NCBI GenBank assembly: GCA_036821825.1
Contig: DAISIV010000002.1
Coordinates: 62,001 to 126,000, forward strand
DNA: 64,000 nucleotides
Reading direction: 5' to 3'
Source: CAITZA01 sp937915285
GTDB lineage: Bacteria; Desulfobacterota; Desulfomonilia; Desulfomonilales; Desulfomonilaceae
Positions 1 to 8,557 of this stretch are shown here, piece by piece (the stretch's first letter is position 1; every line of letters begins with the position of its first letter). The notes beneath the pieces are model-generated. The model had not been told where the DNA came from, ran no database searches, and saw only the letters and a program-made list of their open reading frames with translations. Both the position numbers and the translations under genes were made by a program.

Positions 1-868
1 CGAAGATGTTGTGGAACCTTTGTGAATTCACTATTAAATCGGTCTGTTCATCACCTGAGATGTGGATTGGTATCTCTTCCCCGAAATCGCATTGATATCT
101 ACCGTCAGCGAGACGTTTTGCCCGGATGGGAAATACAAGCGCGTTTCCCTCAATTGCAAATCTTGCGAAAATACCATTCGCAAGGACTTTTCTTCCAAAG
201 AAATCAACCGGTACTGGTCTGGTGTCATCGCCCCGTTGATCGGCAAGAACTACCACCATCTCTCCCTCGTTTAAAGCCTTCAATATCCGGTGCACACTTC
301 CCCGATGAGGCAATATTCTCAGGCCGCTACTGGAGCCCCCACGATCGAACATCATGTACTTGTTGACGAAATAATTCGGCGCTGCCGTTACCAAAAGGTT
401 TCCGCGTATGCCAAGGAAACGGCTCATCGCAGCTAAAACCTCAAAGCTGCCGAAATGCCCTGTAACGTAGTAAATTCCTCTGTTTCCCGGGGACCATGCG
501 AAATCAAAATTCTTTTTTCCCCGAATGATCAACCGATCTGCCAGCTCATCCTCCGTCCAACGGCGAAGACGATAGAATTCTATTGCAAGCATTCCAAAAT
601 GTTCAAAATTTGCCCTTGCAAGCGCATTCAGTTCCCTGGAGGTTTTTGAATCACCGAAACAGATTGTTAGATTCTCTAACGCGACTTTCCTTCGCTCTCT
701 TGCCGCCACAAACATGACGCGCCCCAAAAAACGGCCTACCGCAAGCGCAGTCCTGTCTGATGGGATGATGCAAATGAGTTCCTCGATCATTCGGAAAAGC
801 AAGTAAACGAGATACTCAAGATAAAGCCCGAAACTGAAGGGTGGCCTTTCAAGATTTTCCCAACTCAT
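1..868 (-). CDS. LpxL/HtrB-type lipid A acyltransferase (partial, C-terminus beyond window)
   Basis: The frame is open from an ATG at 868 to the left edge, giving 289 codons. Residues 138-143 read HFGSFE, the H-x4-D/E catalytic motif of the lysophospholipid acyltransferase superfamily, in the GHFGSFE context usual for LpxL/HtrB. A hydrophobic stretch near residues 14-30 fits the N-terminal membrane anchor. Family proteins are about 300 residues, so only the last few are missing. The expected role is transfer of a secondary acyl chain to lipid A on the inner face of the cytoplasmic membrane. The acyl donor and position cannot be read from sequence. No strong Shine-Dalgarno is seen, so the start is less certain than the family. 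Confidence 0.82.
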   Translation of the reverse strand, partial: MSWENLERPPFSFGLYLEYLVYLLFRMIEELICIIPSDRTALAVGRFLGRVMFVAARERRKVALENLTICFGDSKTSRELNALARANFEHFGMLAIEFYRLRRWTEDELADRLIIRGKKNFDFAWSPGNRGIYYVTGHFGSFEVLAAMSRFLGIRGNLLVTAAPNYFVNKYMMFDRGGSSSGLRILPHRGSVHRILKALNEGEMVVVLADQRGDDTRPVPVDFFGRKVLANGIFARFAIEGNALVFPIRAKRLADGRYQCDFGEEIPIHISGDEQTDLIVNSQRFHNIF

Positions 869-1051
869 GACACTGCCACTAATATTGGTTTAGTTGTTGA
901 GGGCCGGCTATCTCTTAAAACGTCTTGAATCTCTTTGATTGGGCGACGATACAGCATTCAGGAGCGATTCGGTGGCGCGATCTTAAAGAAAACTCCCCTG
1001 CCAGAGCCGCAGCCTCAAAATAACAAGAAACTGAAACTAAATGATACTTTG

Positions 1052-1234
1052 TCAAGGTTTTGGGTCACCCAACGGGATTGCCTCGTCTATCAACATGATT
1101 GGAATGTCGTCCTTGATTTCATATTTAAGCCTGCAGGCCTCACATATTAGTCCGTCGGAATTCGGAGTTAGATTTAGATCGCCCTTACATTTAGGGCAAA
1201 CCAGGATATCCAGTAATTTTTGATTCACAGCCAT
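1052..1234 (-). CDS. Trm112-like / UPF0434 zinc-binding protein
   Basis: A 60-residue protein with two CxxC pairs (CPKC near residue 13 and CEAC near 31) and the IPIMLIDEA tail typical of the YcaR/UPF0434 branch of the Trm112 family. An AAGGA seven bases before the ATG supports the start. In eukaryotes and archaea Trm112 activates methyltransferases; the bacterial short form has no firmly known function, so only the family is claimed. It lies upstream of the acyltransferase on the same strand with a 183-base gap. UPF0434 genes often sit near lpxK or kdsB, which agrees with the lipid A neighbour. Confidence 0.85.
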   Translation of the reverse strand: MAVNQKLLDILVCPKCKGDLNLTPNSDGLICEACRLKYEIKDDIPIMLIDEAIPLGDPKP

Positions 1235-1475
1235 ACTTCATCCTTGAATTAAAGCAGTATTCCCCAAAAGTTGTGGCTAGTATACTAAAAGAGCATTCGC
1301 ATGAAAACCTCTTGTTGAAAAGGATGATGAATTCGTCCGAGTGTGGAGATAGTGACCGAAGCAGGTCTGAGGAGAGAGCAAGTGCGTCTGCCATTGTCTC
1401 ACAATGGGTTACAGACGCACATTATTCACGCAAAAGTTATCAGGGTTGCTTGAATCAGGAATTTTGAAACATCAC
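1235..1475. other. Intergenic gap with a long hairpin
   Basis: The 241 bases between two minus-strand genes hold no convincing gene. The main content is the hairpin at 1382-1420, listed separately. It lies about 55 bases downstream of the metallo-beta-lactamase gene in transcription order. Confidence 0.5.
1382..1420. repeat. Long two-part hairpin
   Basis: Outer arms GTGCGTCTG (1382-1390) and CAGACGCAC (1412-1420) enclose inner arms CCATTGT (1391-1397) and ACAATGG (1401-1407), with a CTC loop and a four-base GTTA bulge. This makes 16 base pairs in 39 bases. No T-run follows on either strand, so it is not a classical intrinsic terminator. It could be a transcript 3' end or a dispersed palindromic repeat; no second copy was noticed in this window. 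Confidence 0.6.
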
Positions 1476-3128
1476 TCAAGATTTGTCTGCCTGGGGCCCT
1501 TTGGGTTCAGCCTTGCTAGGGATCAATCCCGCGTCAGGTGTTTTCTCACCCTCATGAACAGGTAGGCCGGCATCCATCCATGCCTGGCTGCCTCCCTCCA
1601 GGCTAGCGGCTTTAGTAAATCCCTTGCGTTCCAATATGCCTGTAGCCAGGCTTGACCTGTAAGCCGAATTGCAGACTAGCGCCACAGGCTGATCCTTTTC
1701 AAGTTTTGACGACAACTGAGCCAAATGTGTCAACGGTAGATTCAGCACATTTCCTATGCGCATGGCCATCCATTCAGAGGGAAGTCTGACATCCACAATG
1801 AGCGGCGCCTGGCCATTCTGCATGGCTTCATAAAGTTTTTTTGGCGCTATCGGGGAATGGGATTTTGTGGGGAGTTTGGCCTTCTTCCAGGATTCCAGTG
1901 TCATGGTGTCGGCTTTGTAACCGATCCTGTGAAGCCTGTGTTTTGCTTCTTTAAGTAATTCCTGATCTCCCACCAAAACAAGTTTCGATCCCCATGGAAC
2001 TATTGTGCCCACCCAGGTTTCCAGTCGTCCTCTTGCAGCTATGTTTACAGAATTGGGGATGTGTTCTTTGGCGTAAGAATCAGCATCGCGCAGATCCACC
2101 AGATAATATTTTTCAGGCTTTGTCAGTTGTGAGCCAGGTTTGATTTCAGGGGTAATAGGCGCGTTCCAGTTCACCAGCGCAGGCCCTTCGCGATTCATCT
2201 TGGCGTTGTGTCCAAAATACTGTGGCGCTTCAGGCAATCCCTGAAGAACCATTGCAATAAATTCTCCACGGCCTTTAGCCTTGAAATAAGGGTTGGCCTC
2301 CTTTTCATGACCTATGGTGGACTTTGGCTCATTGCCCAGGTTGGCCCCGCATAGAGAACCGGCCCCGTGAGCCGGGAATATCATGACGTTATCCGGAAGC
2401 TTGGAAAGCTTGGCCCCCCACACGTCATAAAAGGCCCCAGCAAGCCATGCAGCAGGCGTCGTGCCATCAAGAAGATCCGGCCGACCAACGCTGCCAACAA
2501 AAAGGACGTCGCCGGTAAATAATAGCTTGGGATCCTTTAGATCATCCTCGGAATAAACGGCGCAACACTGACCGTCCGGGGTGTGGCCGGGAGTGTCAAT
2601 GAACTTCATCACGGCCTTGCCGATTTTCAACGTGGACTTTTCGTCCATGGACTTGAAAGAATACTTTGCTCCGCATTTATGACTCTGGTAAATCGGAACC
2701 CCGAGAGCCTTCTTTACCTCCATGTGGCCAGCCACAAAGTCTGCATGCGAGTGGGACAGATACACTCCAACTATTTTCGCATTCTCGTTTTTTGCAGTTT
2801 CAAGGTAGAAGGATATGTCCCGTACAGGATCTATAAGTAAGGCTTCTCCCTCACTTATCAGGAGATAGCTGTAGATCGATAGAACAGGCAGGGTTATCTG
2901 AACTACTTTGAAGCCGGGAAATGTATAGGTGTCAACTACGCTGAAAGTTGATGAATCCTCGGAATGTGAACTGGATTCTGAATCTTTTATCTGGGTTTCC
3001 GGAGTGTTTGAGGCAGGGCTGCCAGCAGCCCAGACGTCCGGTTTGAGGTAGGACGAAGCAATCAACGTGGCTCCACCGGCCGTTGCTCCGACCAGAAAAC
3101 CCCTACGGGTCATCGCAAATTTTTTCAT
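1476..3128 (-). CDS. Exported metallo-beta-lactamase fold protein with two rhodanese domains
   Basis: A 550-residue protein. The N-terminus MTRRGFLVGATAGGA is a Tat-type signal. The hydrolase domain has HSHAD at 126-130 within the HxHADFVxGH form of ETHE1-like persulfide dioxygenases, then DTPGHTPDG, FTGDVLF and FPAHGAG supplying the remaining metal ligands. Two rhodanese domains follow. The second has the catalytic loop CNSAYRS; the first has no cysteine at the matching place and looks inactive. Related proteins handle persulfide or polysulfide sulfur. A periplasmic sulfur-transfer or persulfide-oxidising role is inferred; oxygen-dependent dioxygenase activity would be odd in an anaerobe. 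A GAGGAG five bases before the ATG supports the start. Confidence 0.8.
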   Translation of the reverse strand: MKKFAMTRRGFLVGATAGGATLIASSYLKPDVWAAGSPASNTPETQIKDSESSSHSEDSSTFSVVDTYTFPGFKVVQITLPVLSIYSYLLISEGEALLIDPVRDISFYLETAKNENAKIVGVYLSHSHADFVAGHMEVKKALGVPIYQSHKCGAKYSFKSMDEKSTLKIGKAVMKFIDTPGHTPDGQCCAVYSEDDLKDPKLLFTGDVLFVGSVGRPDLLDGTTPAAWLAGAFYDVWGAKLSKLPDNVMIFPAHGAGSLCGANLGNEPKSTIGHEKEANPYFKAKGRGEFIAMVLQGLPEAPQYFGHNAKMNREGPALVNWNAPITPEIKPGSQLTKPEKYYLVDLRDADSYAKEHIPNSVNIAARGRLETWVGTIVPWGSKLVLVGDQELLKEAKHRLHRIGYKADTMTLESWKKAKLPTKSHSPIAPKKLYEAMQNGQAPLIVDVRLPSEWMAMRIGNVLNLPLTHLAQLSSKLEKDQPVALVCNSAYRSSLATGILERKGFTKAASLEGGSQAWMDAGLPVHEGEKTPDAGLIPSKAEPKGPQADKS

Positions 3129-3409
3129 CTTACTCCTCTCTATACGGTTTTTGTCTGGTTTGTACCCAATTATTGTCTAAATTTAAATTGTCCTCCGTAA
3201 CCTATACTGCGCATAACATCAAAGGTCAACCTTTGGATACTATATAATAATGATTACTGATTGAACGGGAGGCAACCTTAAATTATCCTGAAAAAGCTGC
3301 CACGATCCTCAATGAGTTAAATTTCCCGGCGCGTTGTGTTAATCTTGGTGTAGACAGCTTTATTCCAGGCGTTTTATTTACATGAGAGAGAGGAAACGAT
3401 TCTAACGGC

Positions 3410-3931
3410 ATGAGCACCGAATCGACCATTCGCATGAAACCTGCTCGGGGTCATACGAGGAAAACCTTAGCGACACTTATGTCGTTTGTGTTTATTGCAA
3501 TCCTGGGCTTGAAAAATGACGCAAGTGTCCATAGCCAGGTTACGGAGGCGTCTAAAGTTCAATATGTTGGTGTTAGCTTGGGTAACAGGACGATCAAGGC
3601 GACATTGGCCAACACGGGGCCATTGCGTGTGGAAGGATTGCTGGGCTGGACCTCCATCAATGACGAATCCGGCATGTTGCTGGATTTCGTGATGGACGGG
3701 ATTTACGCTATCCACATGCAGGGAATGCGGTTCCCTATAGACGCCATCTGGATAGACTCTTCAGACACCATCAGACTGATTTATGAAAATATTCAACCTG
3801 ATTCAGGAGTTACGTATCCATCGCTGTTCCCGTCGAGGTATTGTCTTGAAGTCAAGGCGGGTTTCTGCAAGCGTTTCAATGTGAGATCAGGTCAAAAAGT
3901 ATTATTTGGAGTTTATTCCCCTAAAAATTAG
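3410..3931 (+). CDS. DUF192 family protein
   Basis: A 173-residue protein with an N-terminal hydrophobic segment near residues 20-35, so probably exported or anchored. The rest follows the DUF192 pattern: GLLGWTS, GMLLDFVMDG, a FPIDAIWID segment, then YPSLFPSRYCLEVKAG and a hydrophobic C-terminus. The fold is small and mostly beta, and the biochemical role is unknown. It is divergent from the metallo-beta-lactamase gene, and its last bases overlap the convergent TIGR02757 gene by 11. The ATG at 3410 has only a distant GAGAGG, and 3434 is an alternative start. Confidence 0.78.
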   Translation: MSTESTIRMKPARGHTRKTLATLMSFVFIAILGLKNDASVHSQVTEASKVQYVGVSLGNRTIKATLANTGPLRVEGLLGWTSINDESGMLLDFVMDGIYAIHMQGMRFPIDAIWIDSSDTIRLIYENIQPDSGVTYPSLFPSRYCLEVKAGFCKRFNVRSGQKVLFGVYSPKN

Positions 3932-4739
3932 GTTTTGCATCTCCTGAGATTTCACACGCCGTGAGAAATTGCTTCGGATCCAGGTCATCCCTAATGCCAA
4001 GGCGGGTAAGGCAAAAATCGAAACGGACCGGATCCTCGGGTGAAATTTTCCTGAAAGCTCTGGTAATTTCAATCGCTGTTTTCATGTCGGCGACTTTTCT
4101 GGAGGTCAGGCCTAGCATGAAGCTAATTCTATGCATGTGTATATCCACCGGTATAACGAGTTTGGATTGCGGCACATGATCCCAACCGCCTGGGTCAACC
4201 TGATCCTTCCTCACCATCCATCTCAGAAACAGGTTAAGCCTTTTGCAGGCGCTGCCGTTAACCGGGGAGGGGAGCAAACTCCTTGGTTTTCCTTTGAAGA
4301 CAGATGATAACTCAGACACGAATCCTGACAGCGCCGGCAGTATTGTGTCATCCTCAGGCTTTAGGAAGTTTACAAAACATGCCTCAAGGGTACCGTGTTT
4401 TTCCATTACGGATCTTACCCCGAATAGCATCGAAGCGAGTTCCTCGCCGGTCGTGAACCTGTGCTTAAACCCACCGTAGAGAAGTTCGAGGTCTTTCCTC
4501 GAGCTGTTTCTTATGAACTCGGCAGGACCGGGAATTGGGGAGAGCGCTGTAGCCACACTCTTCAGAATCTGCTTTATCCCACCGTAAGCCAGCGATGACG
4601 AGACCAGGGCGACAATCTCCCTGTCTCTGACGTCCTGATAATCATAAAGGAATTCAAGGGGGTCGGGATGAACATACTCACGTCGGTTGTAAGTGTCATA
4701 CAAATCACAAAGATTGCCTTGGTATCTTTTAGCGGGCAT
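3921..4739 (-). CDS. TIGR02757 (DUF2400) family protein
   Basis: A 272-residue protein that begins with the typical LYDTYNRREYVHPDPLEFL block and contains REIVALVSSSLAYGG, then a C-terminal part with RWMVRKDQVDPGGW and PVDIHMHRISFMLGL. These resemble the HhH-GPD-like DNA glycosylase superfamily, to which TIGR02757 is distantly related, but no enzymatic activity is established. Length matches the family. It is a single gene, convergent with DUF192 and 90 bases from the Crp/Fnr gene on the same strand. Confidence 0.85.
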   Translation of the reverse strand: MPAKRYQGNLCDLYDTYNRREYVHPDPLEFLYDYQDVRDREIVALVSSSLAYGGIKQILKSVATALSPIPGPAEFIRNSSRKDLELLYGGFKHRFTTGEELASMLFGVRSVMEKHGTLEACFVNFLKPEDDTILPALSGFVSELSSVFKGKPRSLLPSPVNGSACKRLNLFLRWMVRKDQVDPGGWDHVPQSKLVIPVDIHMHRISFMLGLTSRKVADMKTAIEITRAFRKISPEDPVRFDFCLTRLGIRDDLDPKQFLTACEISGDAKPNF

Positions 4740-4829
4740 TCGTAAATTCGCTCCATAATTGACGCAGCGCTAAATTGCCAATGTCATCAATGATTATTTC
4801 TGTTTCACGGATCATGCCCTAAACAATCA

Positions 4830-5510
4830 TCACAGTCTAGTTCCCCCATGGGCCAGTTCATCCAAGCCATCGCGATCAAGAATTCTTATTTTTGGACCCT
4901 GAATCTCAATCAGCCCCTTTTTCACCATCTTTGACAAAATTCGCGACAGCGTTTCAGGTATAGTGCCAAGCAATCCAGCGAGCTGATTTTTTGACATGTC
5001 AAGCGAAAGCTCGGTGTTCTCGGGGGAGTTTTCACTCAGGAACACGAAATGCGCTGCGAGTCTGCTGGGAACTTCCTTCAAGGACAAATCCTCCACCAGG
5101 GCAGCGAAACGTCTCAGTCTCATGGAGAGGACCGCCAGCATGCTCAGGGCCAGAGACGGGTTTCTTTTAACAAGGTCTATGAAGGCTACTCTCGGGAAAT
5201 ACAGCACCTCTGAGTCCTCCAGGGCGAGTGCATGGGCCGGAAAACGTTGTCCTGCAAAAACCGGAGCCTCTCCAAAAGGTTCTCCGGGACCAAAAATGTG
5301 AAGTATTTGTTCCTTTCCTTCACTGGATATCTTGAAAATCTTGACCTTCCCTTCAGTCACGACGTAAAAACCTAGCCCCGGCTCGTTCTCACTAAATATC
5401 GTGTTTCCACGTTTGAAGTTTTTGGTGATAGCGATGGATGTCAGGTCAAGCAGGTCTGATGCCGACAATCCTTCAAAAAGAGGTATCTGGTTTAAATCAG
5501 TAAACTTCAT
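4830..5510 (-). CDS. Crp/Fnr family transcriptional regulator, HcpR-like candidate
   Basis: A 226-residue protein from the ATG at 5510; a longer frame reaches 5594 but adds 28 residues unlike the family. Residues 1-120 are a cyclic-nucleotide-binding-like sensor domain. The C-terminus is a winged helix with recognition helix PETLSRILSKM. The E-x-x-S-R pattern is that of FNR, which reads TTGA half-sites. The protein has no cysteine at all, so it cannot carry an FNR-type iron-sulfur cluster. HcpR regulators of anaerobes sense NO through haem and control hcp, and hcp lies 1.3 kb away with a TTGAC-N4-GTCAA palindrome before it. HcpR identity is an inference from these points. Confidence 0.8.
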   Translation of the reverse strand: MKFTDLNQIPLFEGLSASDLLDLTSIAITKNFKRGNTIFSENEPGLGFYVVTEGKVKIFKISSEGKEQILHIFGPGEPFGEAPVFAGQRFPAHALALEDSEVLYFPRVAFIDLVKRNPSLALSMLAVLSMRLRRFAALVEDLSLKEVPSRLAAHFVFLSENSPENTELSLDMSKNQLAGLLGTIPETLSRILSKMVKKGLIEIQGPKIRILDRDGLDELAHGGTRL

Positions 5511-5580
5511 CTTTGTGCCTGCGAATATGCCATCATTCGTGTTCTGATTCAGGAATGCCTTATTCCTGATAAAATGGCCT

Positions 5581-5600
5581 GCATGGAACTGCATGGAACT
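5581..5600. repeat. 10-base tandem duplication
   Basis: GCATGGAACT occurs twice head to tail in the gap between the divergent Crp/Fnr and sulfite reductase-like genes. No function is evident. Confidence 0.6.
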
Positions 5601-5736
5601 GGACTTTTATTGTAAGTGCCACTAAAATAATGAAATAGAATTGCTAATCAGTCAACAGACTATCTGGCCGATCGTTTTTCTGAATCAAGAAGATCGGCTA
5701 TTTTTCTTCACACAAGAATGCCATGGGGTAACAGAC

Positions 5737-6522
5737 ATGAAGTGGACGAGACAGGCTGAAGAGGCTGTTTCAAAAGTTCCTTTTTTTATTAGAAAGCGGG
5801 TTAAGAAACGCGTTGAGGAAGAAGCCGCTCGATTAAATTCTCCTGAGGTTAGACTCGAGCATGTGAGGCTGTGTCAGCAGAAGTATCTGAAGAGCATGGA
5901 AGATGAGGTTAAGGGCTACCAACTGGAGACCTGTTTTGGGCCAAGTGGTTGCCCTAACCGGGTCAGTCGGGATGGGGACATGGTTCAAAAACTCGAGGCC
6001 ATGCTTGAAGCCATGAACTTTAAAGAATTTTTGAAAGAACGTGTGAAGGGCCCTCTCAAGATGCATCACGAGTTTAGGGTTTCGGTTTCAGACTGCCCTA
6101 ACGCCTGCTCAAGACCACAGATTGTGGACGTGGGTGTAGTGGCCGCTTGCTCGCCTGCCTTCTCGTCTGCTGAGTGCAGTAGATGCGGCGAATGCGTAAA
6201 CACATGTCAGGAAGGCGCCATAACACTACTGGACACCGACTCAAGGCCGACAATCGATTTCTCAAAATGTCTCAAATGCGCACAATGCGCAAGGCATTGC
6301 CCCACGGGCGCGCTGGTGGAAGGTGAATGCGGTTACCGACTCATAGTTGGTGGAAAGTTAGGTCGAAGGCCCCAACTTGGAACTGAATTGACACGCGTTT
6401 ACTCGAAGGAGGATGCCCTGCAGGAGATTCAGAATATCATCGTTTTTCACATGGCTAACAATATTCGTGGCGAGCGCCTGGGCGAGGTGATCAAGCGCGC
6501 CAGGCCCGAGTTTCTGTCATAA
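5737..6522 (+). CDS. Small siroheme/[4Fe-4S] sulfite reductase-like protein with ferredoxin domain
   Basis: A 261-residue protein. Cysteines C66-x5-C72 and C120-x3-C124 form the siroheme-[4Fe-4S] signature of sulfite and nitrite reductases. A two-cluster ferredoxin insert follows (CSRCGECVNTC from residue 147, then CLKCAQCARHCPTG). The size fits the single-chain, assimilatory-type low-spin sulfite reductases of anaerobes with an added ferredoxin, not DsrA or DsrB. Whether sulfite, nitrite or another oxyanion is the substrate cannot be told. The ATG at 5737 follows a GGGGTA and starts the conserved region; an upstream TTG at 5641 adds 32 unlike residues. Position beside the Crp/Fnr gene and hcp suggests a nitrogen-oxide or sulfite stress role. 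Confidence 0.82.
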   Translation: MKWTRQAEEAVSKVPFFIRKRVKKRVEEEAARLNSPEVRLEHVRLCQQKYLKSMEDEVKGYQLETCFGPSGCPNRVSRDGDMVQKLEAMLEAMNFKEFLKERVKGPLKMHHEFRVSVSDCPNACSRPQIVDVGVVAACSPAFSSAECSRCGECVNTCQEGAITLLDTDSRPTIDFSKCLKCAQCARHCPTGALVEGECGYRLIVGGKLGRRPQLGTELTRVYSKEDALQEIQNIIVFHMANNIRGERLGEVIKRARPEFLS

Positions 6523-6823
6523 TGTAAGCGGGGTTGATTTTCAAAGACATGATATCATATGGAGTCTGTAATACCAAAGAGTTACAGAGCCAGTCTCTGG
6601 TCACAAATTGACAAGGTTGTCACTATCAAACCTATGAACGCGCAAGAAGTAACGCGCTAAAGATTATTCCTCAAAAAAATTTTCTCGAAACCTGAAAAAA
6701 AGACAGCTTCTTGACTTAAGTCAATGTTACGGATCCGATTCGGGTCCATATTTGTAGAAAAGGAAGATGACGTAGTCAAAAGGCTACTCCAATTTAATTC
6801 ATAGAAAGACCAAGGAGGGAACA
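6523..6823. other. hcp upstream control region
   Basis: These 301 bases hold no gene. They contain an ATGATATCAT palindrome near 6550, a GACAA-GG-TTGTC palindrome at 6610-6621, and the stronger TTGAC-N4-GTCAA site at 6711-6724. The stretch just before 6720 is A/T-rich. Confidence 0.5.
6711..6724. promoter_or_regulatory. HcpR/FNR-type operator before hcp
   Basis: TTGACTTAAGTCAA is a perfect 14-base palindrome (TTGAC-N4-GTCAA). Its centre lies 106 bases before the hcp ATG. If the site sits at the usual class II position (-41.5), transcription would start near 6759, and CATATT at 6747-6752 falls in the -10 place. The palindrome is seen directly; the start site and the binding protein are inferred. 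Confidence 0.65.
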
Positions 6824-8470
6824 ATGTCCGAGAAAATGTTTTGTTACCAATGTGAGCAGACATCCGGAGGCACAGGATGCACCAGGTCTGGAGTATGCGG
6901 TAAGGGTCCTGATACCTCTGCCATGCAGGATCTGTTGATGCATGCGCTCAAAGGTCTGTCTCTTTATGTTGTCGAGGGAGCCAAGGTAGGTATCGTTGAC
7001 AGGCAGGTAGGTCGATTTATCAACGAAGGTCTGTTTTCGACCCTCACCAATGTTGATTTCGATGATGACAGGTTCGTGTCCCTTATCAACAAGGCGGTGG
7101 AATTGCGCGATTCCATGAAAGAAAGAGTAAAAGCCGCCGGAGGCAAGGTAGATTTCACTGATGACGCAGCGACCTTCAAGCCTGAAGCCACCAAGGAAGG
7201 AATGTACGCTCAAGGAGCAACTCGAGGTTTCCTTAACGACGGAGAGACCAACGCCGACATCCGTTCGCTTAAACACACCCTGATATTCGGACTACGCGGT
7301 GTTGCGGCTTATGCCGACCATGCTGCCATCCTCGGTCAGGAGAGCGATGAGGTAAACGCATTCATAGCTGAAGCTCTTGCTGCAACTCTTAGGCTTGACC
7401 TTGACCTGAACGCCTGGGTTGGCTTGGTTTTAAAATGTGGAGAAATCAATCTTAAAGTAATGGAAATGCTGGATGCCGGGAATACAGGAACCTATGGTCA
7501 TCCGGTCCCAACAAAGGTTCCTCTGGGAGCCAAGGCTGGAAAAGCAATCCTTGTTTCCGGTCACGACCTCAAGGACCTCGAATTGCTGTTAAAGCAAACT
7601 GAAGGCAAGGGTATCAACATTTATACTCATGGTGAGATGCTGCCTACGCATGCGTATCCAGAACTCAAGAAATATCCGCATTTTTACGGTCACTACGGCA
7701 CGGCTTGGCAGAACCAGAAAAAAGAATTTTCCGAATTTCCAGGCGCCATTCTTATGACGACCAACTGCATTCAGAAGCCGGCTGACTCTTACAAGGACAA
7801 CATCTTTACCACGGGCCTGGTTGGATGGCCTGGAGTAAAACATATAGCCGATAAGGACTTCAGCCCTGTGATAAACAAGGCTTTGGCAATGCCGGGCTTC
7901 GCTGCTGACTCAAATGGCAAGAGTGTAATGTGCGGATTCGGAAGGAACGCCGTCATGTCAGTCGCCGGTACGGTCATTGACGCTGTTAAGAGTGGGGCCA
8001 TCAAGCATTTCTTCCTGGTGGCAGGTTGTGATGGAGCCAAGCCGGGTCGAAATTACTACACGGAATTTGTCGAAAAGACTCCGAAAGACACAGTGGTATT
8101 GACACTCGCATGTGGAAAATTCAGATTCTTTGACAAGGATCTAGGAGACATTGGCGGAATACCGAGGTTGCTGGATATTGGACAATGCAACGACGCATAT
8201 TCCGCAATACAGATCGCAGTCGCTCTGGCAGGAGCATTCAATTGTGGAGTAAACGAGTTACCTCTGTCGATGATACTTTCATGGTATGAGCAAAAGGCTT
8301 GCGCGATACTCCTCACCCTGTTCCATCTCGGAATAAAGGGTATTCGCCTCGGCCCGAGCCTGCCGGCGTTCATAACCCCAAACGTGCTGGATGTGCTGGT
8401 GAAGAATTTTGACATCAAGCCCATTTCCACCCCGGATGAGGACCTGAAAGCAATTTTGGGAACAAACTAA
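6824..8470 (+). CDS. hcp: Hybrid cluster protein (hydroxylamine reductase), class I
   Basis: A 548-residue protein with N-terminal cysteines C7-x2-C10-x8-C19-x5-C25, the class I spacing that binds a [4Fe-4S] cluster. Further conserved blocks are GLRGVAAYADHA, GHDLKDLELLL, THGEMLPTHAYP, LTLACGKFRFF and the C-terminal Cys/Glu ligands of the hybrid cluster. The enzyme reduces hydroxylamine in vitro and NO in vivo, in the cytoplasm. GGAGGG stands five bases before the ATG. It is the first gene of an operon with an HD protein and a ferredoxin, which may be its electron donor. Control by the palindrome at 6711-6724 is likely. Confidence 0.96.
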   Translation: MSEKMFCYQCEQTSGGTGCTRSGVCGKGPDTSAMQDLLMHALKGLSLYVVEGAKVGIVDRQVGRFINEGLFSTLTNVDFDDDRFVSLINKAVELRDSMKERVKAAGGKVDFTDDAATFKPEATKEGMYAQGATRGFLNDGETNADIRSLKHTLIFGLRGVAAYADHAAILGQESDEVNAFIAEALAATLRLDLDLNAWVGLVLKCGEINLKVMEMLDAGNTGTYGHPVPTKVPLGAKAGKAILVSGHDLKDLELLLKQTEGKGINIYTHGEMLPTHAYPELKKYPHFYGHYGTAWQNQKKEFSEFPGAILMTTNCIQKPADSYKDNIFTTGLVGWPGVKHIADKDFSPVINKALAMPGFAADSNGKSVMCGFGRNAVMSVAGTVIDAVKSGAIKHFFLVAGCDGAKPGRNYYTEFVEKTPKDTVVLTLACGKFRFFDKDLGDIGGIPRLLDIGQCNDAYSAIQIAVALAGAFNCGVNELPLSMILSWYEQKACAILLTLFHLGIKGIRLGPSLPAFITPNVLDVLVKNFDIKPISTPDEDLKAILGTN

Positions 8471-8557
8471 GAATAGAGGCTATTCCCGTAATCACCCGAT
8501 GAGGGGAATTTGCCCGAAACACAAACCGTTTCATAGTCATATAACAATTTAGATTTC

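Noticed and set aside
6610..6621. Second HcpR-type site (GACAAGGTTGTC)
   Set aside because: The TTGAC and GTCA halves are spaced six bases apart, not four, so it does not match the 6711 site; kept only as a palindrome.
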